From: Sulfitobacter sp. EhC04
GTDB taxonomy: Bacteria > Pseudomonadota > Alphaproteobacteria > Rhodobacterales > Rhodobacteraceae
Length of the DNA stretch: 64,000 bases
Reading direction: 5' to 3'
Assembly: GCF_001650875.1 (NCBI RefSeq)
Contig: NZ_LXYI01000089.1
Coordinates: 305,022 to 369,021, forward strand
A program made the position numbers and the translations under genes. Positions within the stretch are counted from its first letter, which is position 1; the number at the start of each line of letters is the position of its first letter. Shown in pieces: positions 1 to 8,954 of this stretch. Below the pieces are notes generated by a model. That model was given only the letters and a program-made list of their open reading frames with translations, was not told the origin of the DNA and did not search any database.

Positions 1-355
1 CGCGCACGCCGTATTTCTGGAAATAGGTAATGTCGGCGTGACCGGGGCGGAACTTGTCCTTGATGTCGCCGTAGTCTTTTGAGCGCTGATCGGTGTTCTC
101 GATCATCAGCTGCACGGGGGTGCCGGTGGTGACCCCTTCGAACACGCCCGACAGGATTCGCACCTCGTCTGCTTCGCGGCGCTGGGTGGTGTATTTGTTC
201 TGGCCCGGTTTGCGTTTGTCCAGCCAATGCTGGATCATCGCCGCATCCACCGGCACGCCGGGGGGGCAGCCGTCAACCGTGGCACCGAGGGCGGGGCCGT
301 GGCTTTCGCCCCATGTGGTGACACGGAAAAGATGGCCAAAGCTGTTTATCGACAT
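1..355 (-). CDS. aroC: Chorismate synthase, N-terminal part (gene runs off the left edge)
   Basis: Chorismate synthase converts 5-enolpyruvylshikimate-3-phosphate to chorismate, the last common step of aromatic amino acid synthesis, using reduced FMN. Reading leftward from the ATG at 355 the protein begins [20 protein letters not shown], the family N-terminus with its conserved TxGESHG block. It continues through the QRREADEV stretch and [11 protein letters not shown], both diagnostic. About 118 residues are inside the window, roughly a third of the usual 360. It is divergent from thiB, with a palindromic element and a TPP riboswitch between them. Identification is confident; nothing can be said about the missing C-terminus. 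Confidence 0.95.
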   Translation of the reverse strand, partial: MSINSFGHLFRVTTWGESHGPALGATVDGCPPGVPVDAAMIQHWLDKRKPGQNKYTTQRREADEVRILSGVFEGVTTGTPVQLMIENTDQRSKDYGDIKDKFRPGHADITYFQKYGVR

Positions 356-446
356 CGAAGCGCTCCTTTGAAGGGATCACTACGGTCTGTGCGGCGGATG
401 CGCAAGAAAGGGAAGAGGGGGCAGGCAGGGGCTCGGCACGCCGGTG

Positions 447-490
447 CCGTTTTCTTCGAAGAAAACGGACCGGACTTTTTGAAAAGTCCG
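447..490. repeat. Twin-palindrome element, copy 1
   Basis: Two perfect palindromic stems lie 2 bp apart. The first (447-468) has arms CCGTTTTCTTC/GAAGAAAACGG centred on TTCGAA. The second (471-490) has arms CGGACTTTT/AAAAGTCCG around TG. They are joined through the sequence CGGACCG and preceded by GGTGCCG. The same architecture, with different outer arm sequence, occurs at 3868-3912. This copy sits between the divergent aroC and thiB genes, where a simple transcription terminator is not expected. Function unknown. Confidence 0.7.
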
Positions 491-542
491 CGGCTCCCGG
501 ACTGCCCTTGGCAAGGTCCGGTGCTTGTTGTAGGCAATCCCT

Positions 543-623
543 ACCTCGGGGGGCCCAATAGGGCTGAGATTGTGCAAGCTGACCCGTTGAACCTGAACCG
601 GTTAACACCGGCGGAGGGAAGGT
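543..623 (+). promoter_or_regulatory. TPP riboswitch (THI element) upstream of thiBPQ
   Basis: The segment carries the conserved THI-box blocks in order: CGGGGGGCCC, GGCTGAGAT, GACCCGTTGAACCTGA, then AACACCGGCGGAGGGAAGG. A closing stem pairs ACCT at 543-546 with AGGT at 620-623. It lies 48 bases ahead of the thiB start. Thiamine pyrophosphate binding to this aptamer class normally lowers expression of the downstream gene. No clear intrinsic terminator follows, so control is probably at translation initiation near GGAGG at 661-665; this mechanism is inferred. Confidence 0.95.
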
Positions 624-670
624 CTGGACATCCATCCAACGCTTTCTGACGCCGCATGATGGAGGATGCC

Positions 671-1654
671 ATGAGACATCTAACTTTTGCTGCTGCAATG
701 ACACTCGCCGCCACCGCCGCGCAGGCCGAAACGCCTGTGCTGACGGTCTATGCGGGCGACTATTTTACATCCGAATGGGGCCCCGGCCCGGTGATCGAGA
801 CGGAATTCGAAAAGGTCTGCGATTGCGATCTGCAATTCTCGACCGGCGATCTGCTGCCGCGCCTGCTGCTGGAGGGCAAGCGGACCAAGGCGGATGTGGT
901 CATCGGGCTGACCTCCGATGTGACGGCCAAGGCGCGTGCGACCGATCTGTTCGCGCCACACGGGCAGGACAACAGCGCGTTGACGCTGCCGATCAAATGG
1001 ACGGACGATGTGTTCCTGCCCTTCAACTATGGGCATACCGCCTTTGTCTTTGACGACACGCGGATGGAAAACCCGCCCGCGACTTTCGACGATCTGCTGA
1101 ACATGCCTGATGACGTCAAGATCGTGATCCAGGACCCGCGCACATCCATTTCCGGCCTCGCGCTGGTGCTGTGGGTCGAGGCGGTCTATGGCGACAAGGC
1201 GCAGGAGGCCTGGGGCAAGCTCGCCCCGAAAATCCTGACCGTGACCAAGGATTGGTCGACCTCCTATGGCATGTTCACCGACGGTGAGGCCGACATGGTG
1301 CTGAGCTATACCACCTCGCCCGCCTATCACATGTTTGCCGAGGAAGATTTCACCAAACACGCGGCGCTGTTCCCCGAGGGGCATTATTTCATGGTCGAAA
1401 CCGTGGCCAAGGTGGCGGACACGGATGTGCCGGAACTGGCGGATCAGTTCTTGTCTTTCGTGATGTCCGAAACCTTCCAGAAACAGATCCCGGCCGCCAA
1501 CTGGTCGCTGCCGTCGGCGTTGCCGCAGGACCAGTGGCCTGAGGGCTGGGCCAAGCTGGATCTGCCCGAAAAAGTGCTGTTTTACGATGAGGCCGAAGCT
1601 GCCGCCGTACAGGAGAAAGCGATCGAGGCATGGCGCAGCGCGCTGACCCAGTAA
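671..1654 (+). CDS. thiB: Thiamine ABC transporter, periplasmic substrate-binding protein
   Basis: ThiB captures thiamine and its phosphates in the periplasm and delivers them to ThiP/ThiQ. The 327-residue protein has a short Sec signal peptide (about 19 residues ending AAQA), then VLTVYAGDYF, the typical start of mature iron/thiamine-type binding proteins. Its length matches E. coli ThiB. An ATG at 656 is in frame, but the ATG at 671 is preferred because GGAGG sits 5 bases upstream and the signal peptide then starts correctly. It overlaps thiP by 25 bp and lies directly behind a TPP riboswitch, which fixes the substrate assignment. Confidence 0.93.
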   Translation: MRHLTFAAAMTLAATAAQAETPVLTVYAGDYFTSEWGPGPVIETEFEKVCDCDLQFSTGDLLPRLLLEGKRTKADVVIGLTSDVTAKARATDLFAPHGQDNSALTLPIKWTDDVFLPFNYGHTAFVFDDTRMENPPATFDDLLNMPDDVKIVIQDPRTSISGLALVLWVEAVYGDKAQEAWGKLAPKILTVTKDWSTSYGMFTDGEADMVLSYTTSPAYHMFAEEDFTKHAALFPEGHYFMVETVAKVADTDVPELADQFLSFVMSETFQKQIPAANWSLPSALPQDQWPEGWAKLDLPEKVLFYDEAEAAAVQEKAIEAWRSALTQ

Positions 1655-3183
1655 CGCGCATTGCGGGCATTGCCGCCGCCGGGTTGACGGTGGCGGTGGT
1701 GCTGGCGGCCTGTGTCGGGATTGTCTCGCGTGCCGAACCGGGGGGATTTGGCCCCGGCGACGGCGCCGCGATCCGGTTCACGGCCATGCAGGCGCTGCTG
1801 TCGGCTGGGTTTTCCGTTGTGCTGGCGGTGCCGCTTGCGCGGGCACTGGCGCGGCGGCAGTTCTTTGGGCATGGTCTGTTGGTGATGCTGCTGGGGGTGC
1901 CCTTTATCCTCCCAGTGATTGTCGCCGTGATCGGACTGCTGGCCGTGTTTGGCCGGAATGGATTGCTGAATTCCGTTCTTGGTGCCATCGGCCTGCCGGA
2001 ATTGTCGATCTATGGCTTGCACGGTGTTGTGCTGGCGCATGTTTTTTTCAATCTGCCCCTTGCCACGCGGCTGTTGCTGCAAGGGTGGCAAACCATCCCG
2101 GCAGAGCGATTCCGGCTGGTGGCGCAGCTTGATCTCAGCCCGCGCGCCGTGGCGCGAACGCTGGAATGGCCGCTGCTGCGCCAGATCGTGCCAGGGGCCT
2201 TTGCGCTGATCTTTGTGATCTGCCTGACCAGTTTTGCCGTGGCGCTGACACTGGGGGGCGGGCCAAGGGCGACGACCATCGAGCTCGCCATCTATCAGAC
2301 CTTTCGATACGATTTCGACCTGACGCGCGCGGCATTGCTGTCGCTGGTGCAATTGGTTGTGGCGGGCAGCGCCGCATTGGTGGCGCTGTGGTTCATCCCT
2401 TCGGTCGGCATCGGCGGTGGGCTGGACCGGGTGCCGCAGCGCTGGGACACGCGCGGCGGGGTCCAACGCTGGTGTGACGTGGTGCTGATCCTGCTGGGCG
2501 CGGCCTTTCTGCTGGTGCCGCTGGGGGCGGTTGTGCTGAGGGGCGTTGCCGGGCTGCCGTTGATGCCGGTATCGGTCTGGCAGGCGGCAGGTGCGTCGCT
2601 GGGGGTGGCCGTGCTCAGCATCGTTGTACTGTTGCTGCTGGCGCTACCCATGGCGGGATGGATCGCCGGGCGGGCGTCCGGGGGGGTGGAGGCGATTGGT
2701 CTGTTTGGTCTGTCCGCGTCCCCGCTGATGATCGGGACCGGGTGGTTCATCCTGCTCAATCCGGTTGTGGACCCGGTGGCATTGGCGCTGCCGGTGACCG
2801 CACTGGTGAATGCGCTGATGGCCTTGCCCTTTGCGCTGCGGATCCTGGTGCCACGTTTGCGCGATACCCTGTGCGAATACGGCAGGCTGAGCGCGGCGCT
2901 GCAGATACGCGGCTGGTCGCTGTGGCGCTGGGTCATCCTGCCGCGCCTGCGGCCCCAGGTCGGGTTCGCGGCGGGGCTGACAGGGGCGCTGTCGATCGGG
3001 GATCTGGGCGTGATCGCGCTTTTTGCCGATCCGGACCGCGCCACGTTGCCGCTGCAGATGTATCGCCTGATGGGGTCCTACCAGATGCAGGCTGCGGCAG
3101 GCGCGGCCGTTTTGCTGCTGATGATGGCGCTGGGTGTGTTCTGGATTTGCGACAGGGGAGGGCGCTGGCATGCTGCGGATTGA
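1630..3183 (+). CDS. thiP: Thiamine ABC transporter, permease
   Basis: ThiP is the inner-membrane channel of the thiamine importer. The 517-residue protein has two homologous permease halves, each with about six hydrophobic segments. Cytoplasmic EAA-type loops appear near residues 160-180 (LSPRAVARTLEWPLLRQI) and near 430 (GWSLWRWVILPRLRPQ), where the ATPase docks. The fused two-domain design and length are usual for this family. The start overlaps the end of thiB and the stop overlaps the start of thiQ, suggesting translational coupling in a three-gene operon. Confidence 0.92.
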   Translation: MAQRADPVTRIAGIAAAGLTVAVVLAACVGIVSRAEPGGFGPGDGAAIRFTAMQALLSAGFSVVLAVPLARALARRQFFGHGLLVMLLGVPFILPVIVAVIGLLAVFGRNGLLNSVLGAIGLPELSIYGLHGVVLAHVFFNLPLATRLLLQGWQTIPAERFRLVAQLDLSPRAVARTLEWPLLRQIVPGAFALIFVICLTSFAVALTLGGGPRATTIELAIYQTFRYDFDLTRAALLSLVQLVVAGSAALVALWFIPSVGIGGGLDRVPQRWDTRGGVQRWCDVVLILLGAAFLLVPLGAVVLRGVAGLPLMPVSVWQAAGASLGVAVLSIVVLLLLALPMAGWIAGRASGGVEAIGLFGLSASPLMIGTGWFILLNPVVDPVALALPVTALVNALMALPFALRILVPRLRDTLCEYGRLSAALQIRGWSLWRWVILPRLRPQVGFAAGLTGALSIGDLGVIALFADPDRATLPLQMYRLMGSYQMQAAAGAAVLLLMMALGVFWICDRGGRWHAAD

Positions 3184-3862
3184 AAAGGTGGAAATCACGC
3201 TGGGCCGTTTTCGGCTGGCCGCTGACATGACGCTTGAGCAGGGTCGGAAGTACGCGGTGATCGGCCCCTCGGGCGCAGGCAAGTCGACGCTGCTGGGGGC
3301 GCTGGGCGGGTTTGTACCCCGCACTGCGGGTCGGCTGACCTGGCAGGGGCAGGACATCACGCGCGCGGCCCCCGGCGCACGGCCCATGACGATGCTGTTT
3401 CAGGACAACAACCTGTTTCCGCACCTGAGCGTGACGCAGAATGTCGGGCTGGGGATCAACCCTGACATGCGGTTGAGTACGGCTGATCGCAGCCGTGTGG
3501 CGCAGGCACTGGAGCGGGTGGGGCTGAGCGCCCATGCGGACAAACGGCCCGGCGCGCTGTCCGGGGGGCAGCAAAGCCGTGCGGCCCTGGCGCGCGTGCT
3601 GGTGCAGGCGCGGCCGCTTGTGTTGCTGGACGAACCCTTTGCCGCACTGGGACCGGCCCTGCGCAACGAGATGCTGGACCTGGTGCAGGACCTGGTGGCC
3701 GAAACAGGTGCGGCATTGATCATGGTGACCCATGCGCCGGACGATGTGCGCCGGATCGCGGATGAGGTGATCTTTGTCGCGGGCGGCGTGGCGGCGGCAC
3801 CACAACCGGCGGCGGCCCTGATGGACAGCCCGCCACCGGAACTGAGGGACTACTTGGGCTGA
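3170..3862 (+). CDS. thiQ: Thiamine ABC transporter, ATP-binding protein
   Basis: ThiQ energises the ThiBP thiamine importer. The 230-residue protein starts MLRIEKVEITLGRF. It has a Walker A motif GPSGAGKST near residue 35, the ABC signature LSGGQQSRAALAR, a Walker B motif VLLDEPFAALG and a switch histidine in MVTHAPDDV. The ATG at 3170 lies inside the end of thiP (14-bp overlap). An upstream in-frame ATG at 3134 would add 12 residues and is less like the family start. It is the last gene of the TPP-controlled unit and is followed directly by the second twin-palindrome element. Confidence 0.93.
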   Translation: MLRIEKVEITLGRFRLAADMTLEQGRKYAVIGPSGAGKSTLLGALGGFVPRTAGRLTWQGQDITRAAPGARPMTMLFQDNNLFPHLSVTQNVGLGINPDMRLSTADRSRVAQALERVGLSAHADKRPGALSGGQQSRAALARVLVQARPLVLLDEPFAALGPALRNEMLDLVQDLVAETGAALIMVTHAPDDVRRIADEVIFVAGGVAAAPQPAAALMDSPPPELRDYLG

Positions 3863-3867
3863 AGGTG

Positions 3868-3912
3868 CCGGAATTTTCGAAAATTCCGGACCGATCTTTT
3901 CAAAAAGATCGG
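3868..3912. repeat. Twin-palindrome element, copy 2
   Basis: A perfect 22-bp palindrome (3868-3889, arms CCGGAATTTTC/GAAAATTCCGG) is followed after one base by a second stem (3891-3912, CCGATCTTTT paired with AAAAGATCGG). As in copy 1, it is preceded by GGTGCCG and the two stems meet through CGGACCG. It fills almost the entire gap between the convergent genes thiQ and ribH, so here a bidirectional terminator role is possible. Confidence 0.7.
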
Positions 3913-3913
3913 G

Positions 3914-4363
3914 TTACGCCAGGGCCGGTTCCAAGGCACCAAGAATGTCCATTGCCGCTTTCGCGGCTTCTTTCCCCTTGAGCACGAAGTGGTCCCGATA
4001 GATGGCAGTGTGATGCGCGGTTTCCTGGTACTGGTGCGGGGTCAAGGAGACTGACAGCACGGGCACCCCGGTATCCAACCCCACGCGCATCAGCCCGTCC
4101 ACCACCGCAGCGGCGACAAAATCATGCCGGTAGATGCCGCCATCAACGACAAAGGCGGCGCAGATAATCGCAGAGTACCGGCCGTTTTTTGCCAGTTTCT
4201 GCGCCATCAGCGGCATTTCGAAGGCGCCGGGCACGTCAAAGACATCGACCTGGTCGGCGGGAATGATTTCGGTAAAGCCGTCAAGCGCGCGGTCCACGAT
4301 ATCGGCATGCCACGCTGCTTTGACAAAAGCGAAGCGGGCGGGGCCATGATAGCCATGTGTCAT
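3914..4363 (-). CDS. ribH: 6,7-dimethyl-8-ribityllumazine synthase, RibH2 type
   Basis: Lumazine synthase condenses 5-amino-6-ribitylaminouracil with 3,4-dihydroxy-2-butanone 4-phosphate, the penultimate step of riboflavin synthesis. The 149-residue protein contains AAWHADIVDRALDGF, DVFDVPGAFEMPL and VVDGGIYRHDFVA. These blocks resemble the decameric RibH2 class of rhizobia and Brucella rather than the icosahedral RibH1 class. The ATG at 4363 is chosen because AAAAGGAGAT lies just upstream; longer starts would run into the leader. An FMN riboswitch lies upstream on the same strand, so flavin feedback is expected. Confidence 0.93.
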   Translation of the reverse strand: MTHGYHGPARFAFVKAAWHADIVDRALDGFTEIIPADQVDVFDVPGAFEMPLMAQKLAKNGRYSAIICAAFVVDGGIYRHDFVAAAVVDGLMRVGLDTGVPVLSVSLTPHQYQETAHHTAIYRDHFVLKGKEAAKAAMDILGALEPALA

Positions 4364-4444
4364 CTGTGATCTCCTTTTGGTCCAGACACGTCCACCCAAG
4401 GCGATCACGACAACAACAGAGGCTGGCTGCCCCCCTTGTCTTCG

Positions 4445-4590
4445 CATTCTCTTTCATCCGGACTGTGACCGTCGGCTCTGGACTTTGACCAGATCTGCTG
4501 ACCCGGTGCCGCCCGAAGGAGGCACCGGCGCTCGCGGGCTTGGGAATTCTCCCCTACCGCCGGTGGGGAATTCCGCCCCGCCCTGAGAAT
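4445..4590 (-). promoter_or_regulatory. FMN riboswitch (RFN element) upstream of ribH
   Basis: Read on the reverse strand, the region starts ATTCTCAGGGCGGGG, continues through ATTCCCCACCGGCGGTA, AGCCCGCGAGCGCC, GGTCAGCAGATCTGGT, CCAGAGCCGACGGT and ends CAGTCCGGATGAAAGAGAAT. These are all the conserved blocks of the FMN aptamer, with the end segments pairing as P1. A GC-rich variable hairpin interrupts the middle, as is common. It sits about 80 bases upstream of the ribH ATG and close to the divergent FMN-binding gene at 4657. Confidence 0.95.
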
Positions 4591-4656
4591 GGGCTTATGT
4601 TGCCAAGCCTCAGAATTGTCTGCAATAGGAATCGTACTGTTACCGAGGGGAACACG

Positions 4657-5280
4657 ATGCATCCGAATCCAGTATTTCACGATGCCGATACCAAACGGAA
4701 TATCGCCTTTGCGCGGGAAAGGGGATTCGGCGTTCTGGCCGCGCAGGGGGCAGGTGCCCCGATGCTCAGCCATGTGCCCTTTCTGGTCAGTGAGGATGGC
4801 GCGTTGGTTGAATTGCATCTGGTGCGCTCGAACCCGATCGCCCGCGCATTGACGACTCCGCTTGCGGTGACAATCGCCGTTTCAGGGGGCGATTCATACG
4901 TCTCGCCTGACTGGTACGGCGTGTCCGACCAGGTGCCGACCTGGAATTACGTCGCCGTGCATCTGACCGGGACGCTGGAACTGCGGCCCGCCGAGGAATT
5001 GCGCGATCTCCTGGACCGTCAATCGGCAGCCTATGAAGTGCGTCTGTTGCCCAAGGCTCCCTGGAAAACGGACAAGATGACGCCGAAGGTGATCGACAAA
5101 CTGATGCGGATGATCGTGCCGTGCCGGATGCAGATCACCGGCGTGGATGGCACCTGGAAACTAAGCCAGAACAAGCCCGACGCAGTGCGTGAGGCGGCGG
5201 CAGACCACATGGCGGGTTATGGGTTCGGCAGCGATGTGGATATGCTGGCAGCACAGATGCGGGCAGCCCGCAGCAAATAG
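4657..5280 (+). CDS. PaiB-like FMN-binding (negative transcriptional regulator family) protein
   Basis: The 207-residue protein starts MHPNPVFHDAD and carries SHVPFLVSEDG, a GGDSYVSPDWYG block and VPTWNYVAVHLTG. These motifs are typical of the PaiB/FMN_bind_2 split-barrel family, whose members bind FMN. Some members have been described as negative regulators of protease and sporulation genes in Bacillus, but a regulatory role here is not shown by the sequence. The start at 4657 has GAGGGG upstream; longer in-frame starts would overlap the FMN riboswitch on the other strand. It is divergent from ribH. Confidence 0.82.
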   Translation: MHPNPVFHDADTKRNIAFARERGFGVLAAQGAGAPMLSHVPFLVSEDGALVELHLVRSNPIARALTTPLAVTIAVSGGDSYVSPDWYGVSDQVPTWNYVAVHLTGTLELRPAEELRDLLDRQSAAYEVRLLPKAPWKTDKMTPKVIDKLMRMIVPCRMQITGVDGTWKLSQNKPDAVREAAADHMAGYGFGSDVDMLAAQMRAARSK

Positions 5281-5348
5281 CGCACTGCAAGTCATTGCCT
5301 GTTCTGACAGCGCCTGTGATACTGCCGCAAAGCGACAGGAGATCCCCC

Positions 5349-5960
5349 ATGAAACTCGCCTATTCACCCACTTCGCCCTATGTTCGCAAGGTCATGGTTC
5401 TGCTGCATGAAACCGGTCAGCTTGACGATGTCACACTGGAAACCATGCACACCACGCCGGTCGAGCCGGATAGCGCGCTGTTGCCCCAGAACCCGTTGGG
5501 CAAGGTGCCTGCGCTGGAGCGTCCGGAGGGGCCGACGCTTTATGACAGCCGGGTGATCTGCGCCTACCTGGATGACCGCGCGGGCGGCAAGCTGTATGGA
5601 ACGGGGTCGCGGCACTGGGATACCTTGACCCTTGAGGCGACAGCGGATGGTATTCTGGATGCGGCGCTGTTGATGGTCTATGAAGGGCGGCTTCGGCCCG
5701 AAAGCGCGCAGATGCCCGAGTGGGTCGAGGCGCAGTGGAGCAAGGTAGACCGGGCGCTGACCGCGCTGAATGCCCGCTGGATGAGCCATTTGAGCGGCCC
5801 GCTGGACATGGGCCAGATCGCGGTCGCCTGCGCGCTGGGCTATGTGGAGTTCCGCCATGGTGCGCGCGGCTGGCGGCGCGGCAAGGATGCGCTTTCTGAC
5901 TGGTTCGATGCGTTCGATTCGCGTCCTGCAATGCAGGCAACCAAGCCGCCGGAGGCTTGA
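5349..5960 (+). CDS. Glutathione S-transferase family protein
   Basis: The 203-residue protein has an N-terminal thioredoxin-like GST domain beginning MKLAYSPTSPYVRKVMVLLHE. The catalytic Ser/Cys-type position lies in SPTSPYVRK, the cis-proline in NPLGKVPAL, and the glutathione-contacting DSRVICAYLD follows. A helical C-terminal domain includes ALGYVEFRHG. It probably conjugates or reduces small electrophiles with glutathione in the cytoplasm; the substrate cannot be read from sequence. The ATG at 5349 is preceded by ACAGGAGA. The 162-bp gap to petA holds a GC hairpin at about 5973-5992 and another at about 6062-6079, with no clear U-tract. Confidence 0.85.
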   Translation: MKLAYSPTSPYVRKVMVLLHETGQLDDVTLETMHTTPVEPDSALLPQNPLGKVPALERPEGPTLYDSRVICAYLDDRAGGKLYGTGSRHWDTLTLEATADGILDAALLMVYEGRLRPESAQMPEWVEAQWSKVDRALTALNARWMSHLSGPLDMGQIAVACALGYVEFRHGARGWRRGKDALSDWFDAFDSRPAMQATKPPEA

Positions 5961-6122
5961 ATCCGCGGCTTTGGCAGGAATAATTCCCTGCCTGCGACGG
6001 TTTGCGCGCCTTTGCCATCTGGACGGACGCGCGCCAGCCCGCTAGACAGCGCGATGAAGTCAGGGGGCTGAACCGCCCCCGGTATGTCCAATGGCCTCTG
6101 TGCCAAGAAGTGGAGTAGAGCC

Positions 6123-6683
6123 GTGTCCAACGCAGAAGATCACGCAGGCACCCGGAGGGATTTCCTGTATTACGCAACCGCTGGCACTGGTGCCGTCGCC
6201 GTAGGCGCGGCTGTCTGGCCGCTGGCGAACCAGATGAACCCATCTGCCGATGTTCTGGCGCTGTCCTCCATCCGCGTTGATGTGAGCGGGCTCGAAGAGG
6301 GAACGCAGCTGACAGTCAAATGGCTGGGCAAGCCCGTGTTCATCCGCCGCCGCACCGACAAAGAGATCGAAGAGGCACGCGCCGTCAATGTCAGCGACCT
6401 GCCGGATCAGAATGCGGAGAACGCCAACCTGGCCGGCGATGCGCCTGCCACCGACGAGAACCGCGCGTTGGACGAAACTGGCGAATGGCTGGTCATGATG
6501 GGTGTCTGCACGCACCTTGGCTGCGTGCCCCTGGGCAACTCCGGTGATTTCGACGGCTGGTTCTGCCCGTGCCATGGATCGCACTACGACACTGCCGGGC
6601 GTATCCGCAAAGGGCCCGCACCACGCAACCTTCCGGTGCCTGTCGCCGAATTCGTGGACGATTCCACGATCAAACTGGGTTAA
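6123..6683 (+). CDS. petA: Ubiquinol-cytochrome c reductase, Rieske iron-sulfur subunit
   Basis: The Rieske protein takes the first electron from ubiquinol in the bc1 complex and passes it to cytochrome c1. The 186-residue protein has a twin-arginine anchor ([12 protein letters not shown]) and one N-terminal membrane segment, then the two cluster boxes CTHLGC and CPCHGS that bind the [2Fe-2S] centre through two Cys and two His. The GTG at 6123 is selected over the ATG at 6084 because GGAG lies 7 bases upstream and the protein then starts [14 protein letters not shown], as in Rhodobacter. It heads the petABC operon, 11 bp before petB. Confidence 0.96.
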   Translation: MSNAEDHAGTRRDFLYYATAGTGAVAVGAAVWPLANQMNPSADVLALSSIRVDVSGLEEGTQLTVKWLGKPVFIRRRTDKEIEEARAVNVSDLPDQNAENANLAGDAPATDENRALDETGEWLVMMGVCTHLGCVPLGNSGDFDGWFCPCHGSHYDTAGRIRKGPAPRNLPVPVAEFVDDSTIKLG

Positions 6684-6694
6684 GGGAGAACTCG

Positions 6695-8038
6695 ATGTCT
6701 GGAATTCCTCACGACCATTATGAGCCGAAGTCCGGCGGAGAAAAGTGGCTTGCAAGCCGCTTGCCCGTTGTTGGTCTGCTCTATGACACCTTGATGATCC
6801 CCACGCCCAAGAACCTGAACTGGATGTGGATCTGGGGCATCGTCCTGACCTTCTGCCTGGCGTTGCAGATCATCACCGGCATTGTGCTGGTCATGCATTA
6901 TACGCCGCACGTGGACCTGGCGTTCAGCTCGGTCGAGCATATCATGCGCAACGTGAACGGCGGTTACATGCTGCGCTATCTGCACGCGAACGGCGCATCG
7001 TTGTTCTTTGTGGCGGTTTATGCCCACATTTTCCGGGGTCTCTACTATGGCTCCTACAAGGCCCCGCGCGAGATCACCTGGATCATCGGGATGCTGATCT
7101 ACCTGCTGATGATGGCCACCGGCTTTATGGGCTATGTGTTGCCATGGGGGCAGATGTCCTTCTGGGGTGCGACCGTGATCACCGGCTTGTTCGGCGCAAT
7201 CCCCTTTGTCGGCGAGTCGCTGCAGACCTTCCTGCTGGGCGGACCTGCCGTGGACAACGCCACGCTGAACCGCTTCTTCTCGCTGCACTACCTGCTGCCC
7301 TTCGTCATCGCGGGTCTGGTGATCGTGCATATCTGGGCTTTCCACACCACGGGCAACAACAACCCCACGGGTGTTGAAGTGCGCCGTGGTTCCAAGGAAG
7401 AAGCGCAGAAAGACACGCTGCCGTTCTGGCCGTATTTCGTGATCAAGGACCTGTTCGCGCTGGCGGTGATCCTGGCGGTGTTCTTTGCCATCGTCGGCTT
7501 CATGCCCAACTATCTGGGCCACCCCGACAACTACATCGAGGCGAACCCGCTGGCGACGCCTGCGCACATCGTTCCTGAATGGTACTTCCTGCCGTTCTAC
7601 GCGATCCTGCGGGCCTTTACTTCGGAAGTCTGGGTTGTGCAGATTGCGTCCTTCGTGACCGGCGGCATCATCGACGCCAAGTTCTTTGGCGTGCTGGCGA
7701 TGTTCGGTGCGATTGCAGTGATGGCACTGGTGCCTTGGCTGGACACCTCCAGTGTCCGGTCCGGGCGGTATCGTCCGATGTTCAAGTGGTGGTTTGCGCT
7801 GCTGGTGATCGACTTCTTTGCCCTGATGTGGCTGGGTGCGATGCCTGCGGAAGAACCCTATGCGTCTTTCTCGCTGATCGCATCGGCCTATTGGTTCGCC
7901 TACTTTCTGGTGATCCTGCCGCTGCTGGGCGTGATTGAAAAACCGCTGCCACAACCGGCGACCATCGAAGAAGACTTCGACGCCCATTATGCGCCCAAGG
8001 CCGGTGGTTCGAAAACCGCTGCGAAACCGGCGCAATGA
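6695..8038 (+). CDS. petB: Ubiquinol-cytochrome c reductase, cytochrome b
   Basis: Cytochrome b is the membrane core of the bc1 complex and holds hemes bL and bH and the Qo and Qi quinone sites. The 447-residue protein has about eight hydrophobic segments. The paired heme histidines appear in [26 protein letters not shown] and WAFHTTGNN. The Qo motif [13 protein letters not shown] is intact. The ATG at 6695 has AAGGGAG upstream. The stop overlaps the first possible petC ATG at 8035. Length and motifs are those of the Rhodobacter homologue. Confidence 0.97.
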   Translation: MSGIPHDHYEPKSGGEKWLASRLPVVGLLYDTLMIPTPKNLNWMWIWGIVLTFCLALQIITGIVLVMHYTPHVDLAFSSVEHIMRNVNGGYMLRYLHANGASLFFVAVYAHIFRGLYYGSYKAPREITWIIGMLIYLLMMATGFMGYVLPWGQMSFWGATVITGLFGAIPFVGESLQTFLLGGPAVDNATLNRFFSLHYLLPFVIAGLVIVHIWAFHTTGNNNPTGVEVRRGSKEEAQKDTLPFWPYFVIKDLFALAVILAVFFAIVGFMPNYLGHPDNYIEANPLATPAHIVPEWYFLPFYAILRAFTSEVWVVQIASFVTGGIIDAKFFGVLAMFGAIAVMALVPWLDTSSVRSGRYRPMFKWWFALLVIDFFALMWLGAMPAEEPYASFSLIASAYWFAYFLVILPLLGVIEKPLPQPATIEEDFDAHYAPKAGGSKTAAKPAQ

Positions 8039-8049
8039 CGGAGATGACA

Positions 8050-8895
8050 ATGATCAAGAAACTGACCCTCTCCGCCCTTGTGGCTTTTGGCCTTGGCACC
8101 ACCGGTGCCTTGGCTGCCGGTGGCGAAGCCCATGTCGAGGATTTCGACTTTTCCTTCGAAGGGCCTTTTGGTGCCTATGATGTGAACCAGTTGCAGCGCG
8201 GCCTGCAGATCTACACCGAGGTCTGTTCGGCATGCCACGGGCTGAAATTCGTCCCGATCCGTACACTTGCGGACGACGGCGGACCCAGCATGCCCGAAGA
8301 CCAGGTGCGCGAATACGCCAAGCAGTTTGAAGTGTTCGACCCAGAGCTGGACGATTTCCGCGAATCGACACCGGTGGATCATTTCCCGTCGTCGTCTTTG
8401 GAAAATGCGCCGGACCTGTCGCTGATGGCCAAAAAACGCGCAGGATTTCACGGGCCCTACGGTCTTGGCATTAACCAGTTCTTCAAGGGGATTGGCGGGC
8501 CGGAGTACATCGCATCCCTTCTCAGCGGATACGAGGAAGCGCCGGACTGTGCCCCCGAGGATTTCCCCGGTTCCTACAACAAGGTGTTTACCGCAGGCGG
8601 TATCCCCGATTCCTGTCGCGATGAAGATGGCCATTCGACTGTCACAGGCAGCTGGATCGCCATGGCACCGCCCCTTTTGGGCGATGACGTGGAGTATGCC
8701 GATGGTCACGAAGCGGATGTCCACCACGAAGCTGCGGATGTGGCGGCCTTCCTGATGTGGACAGCAGAGCCCAAGATGATGGCCCGCAAACAGGCCGGTT
8801 TTGCCGGGGTGGTTTTCCTGACCTTGCTGGCGGTTCTTCTGTACCTGACGAACAAACGTCTCTGGGCGTCGGTCAAGTACAAGCGCGAAGACTGA
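8050..8895 (+). CDS. petC: Ubiquinol-cytochrome c reductase, cytochrome c1
   Basis: Cytochrome c1 accepts electrons from the Rieske cluster and reduces soluble or membrane-bound cytochrome c in the periplasm. The 281-residue precursor has a signal peptide ending ALA-AGG, one heme-attachment motif CSACH at residues 59-63, and the axial-methionine region [10 protein letters not shown] single C-terminal anchor ([13 protein letters not shown]) ends in the basic tail KYKRED. ATGs at 8035 and 8044 are also in frame; 8050 is preferred because CGGAG lies 6 bases upstream and the signal peptide begins MIKK. Last gene of petABC, followed by a terminator. Confidence 0.96.
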   Translation: MIKKLTLSALVAFGLGTTGALAAGGEAHVEDFDFSFEGPFGAYDVNQLQRGLQIYTEVCSACHGLKFVPIRTLADDGGPSMPEDQVREYAKQFEVFDPELDDFRESTPVDHFPSSSLENAPDLSLMAKKRAGFHGPYGLGINQFFKGIGGPEYIASLLSGYEEAPDCAPEDFPGSYNKVFTAGGIPDSCRDEDGHSTVTGSWIAMAPPLLGDDVEYADGHEADVHHEAADVAAFLMWTAEPKMMARKQAGFAGVVFLTLLAVLLYLTNKRLWASVKYKRED

Positions 8896-8917
8896 CACAG
8901 CGCGCTTTGACATGCTG

Positions 8918-8954
8918 AAAAGCCCTCCCAACTGTTGCGGTTGGGAGGGCTTTT
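8918..8954 (+). terminator. Rho-independent terminator of petABC
   Basis: Perfect arms AGCCCTCCCAAC (8921-8932) and GTTGGGAGGGCT (8940-8951) enclose a 7-base loop and are followed by TTTT. A run of A residues precedes the stem, so it could act in both directions. It lies 22 bases after the petC stop. Between here and the end of the Crp-like gene at 9233 no further gene is supported. Confidence 0.9.

Noticed and set aside
5973..6079. Hairpins between the glutathione S-transferase gene and petA
   Set aside because: Stable GC stems are present but neither is followed by a U-tract, so they are mentioned under the gene and not listed as terminators.
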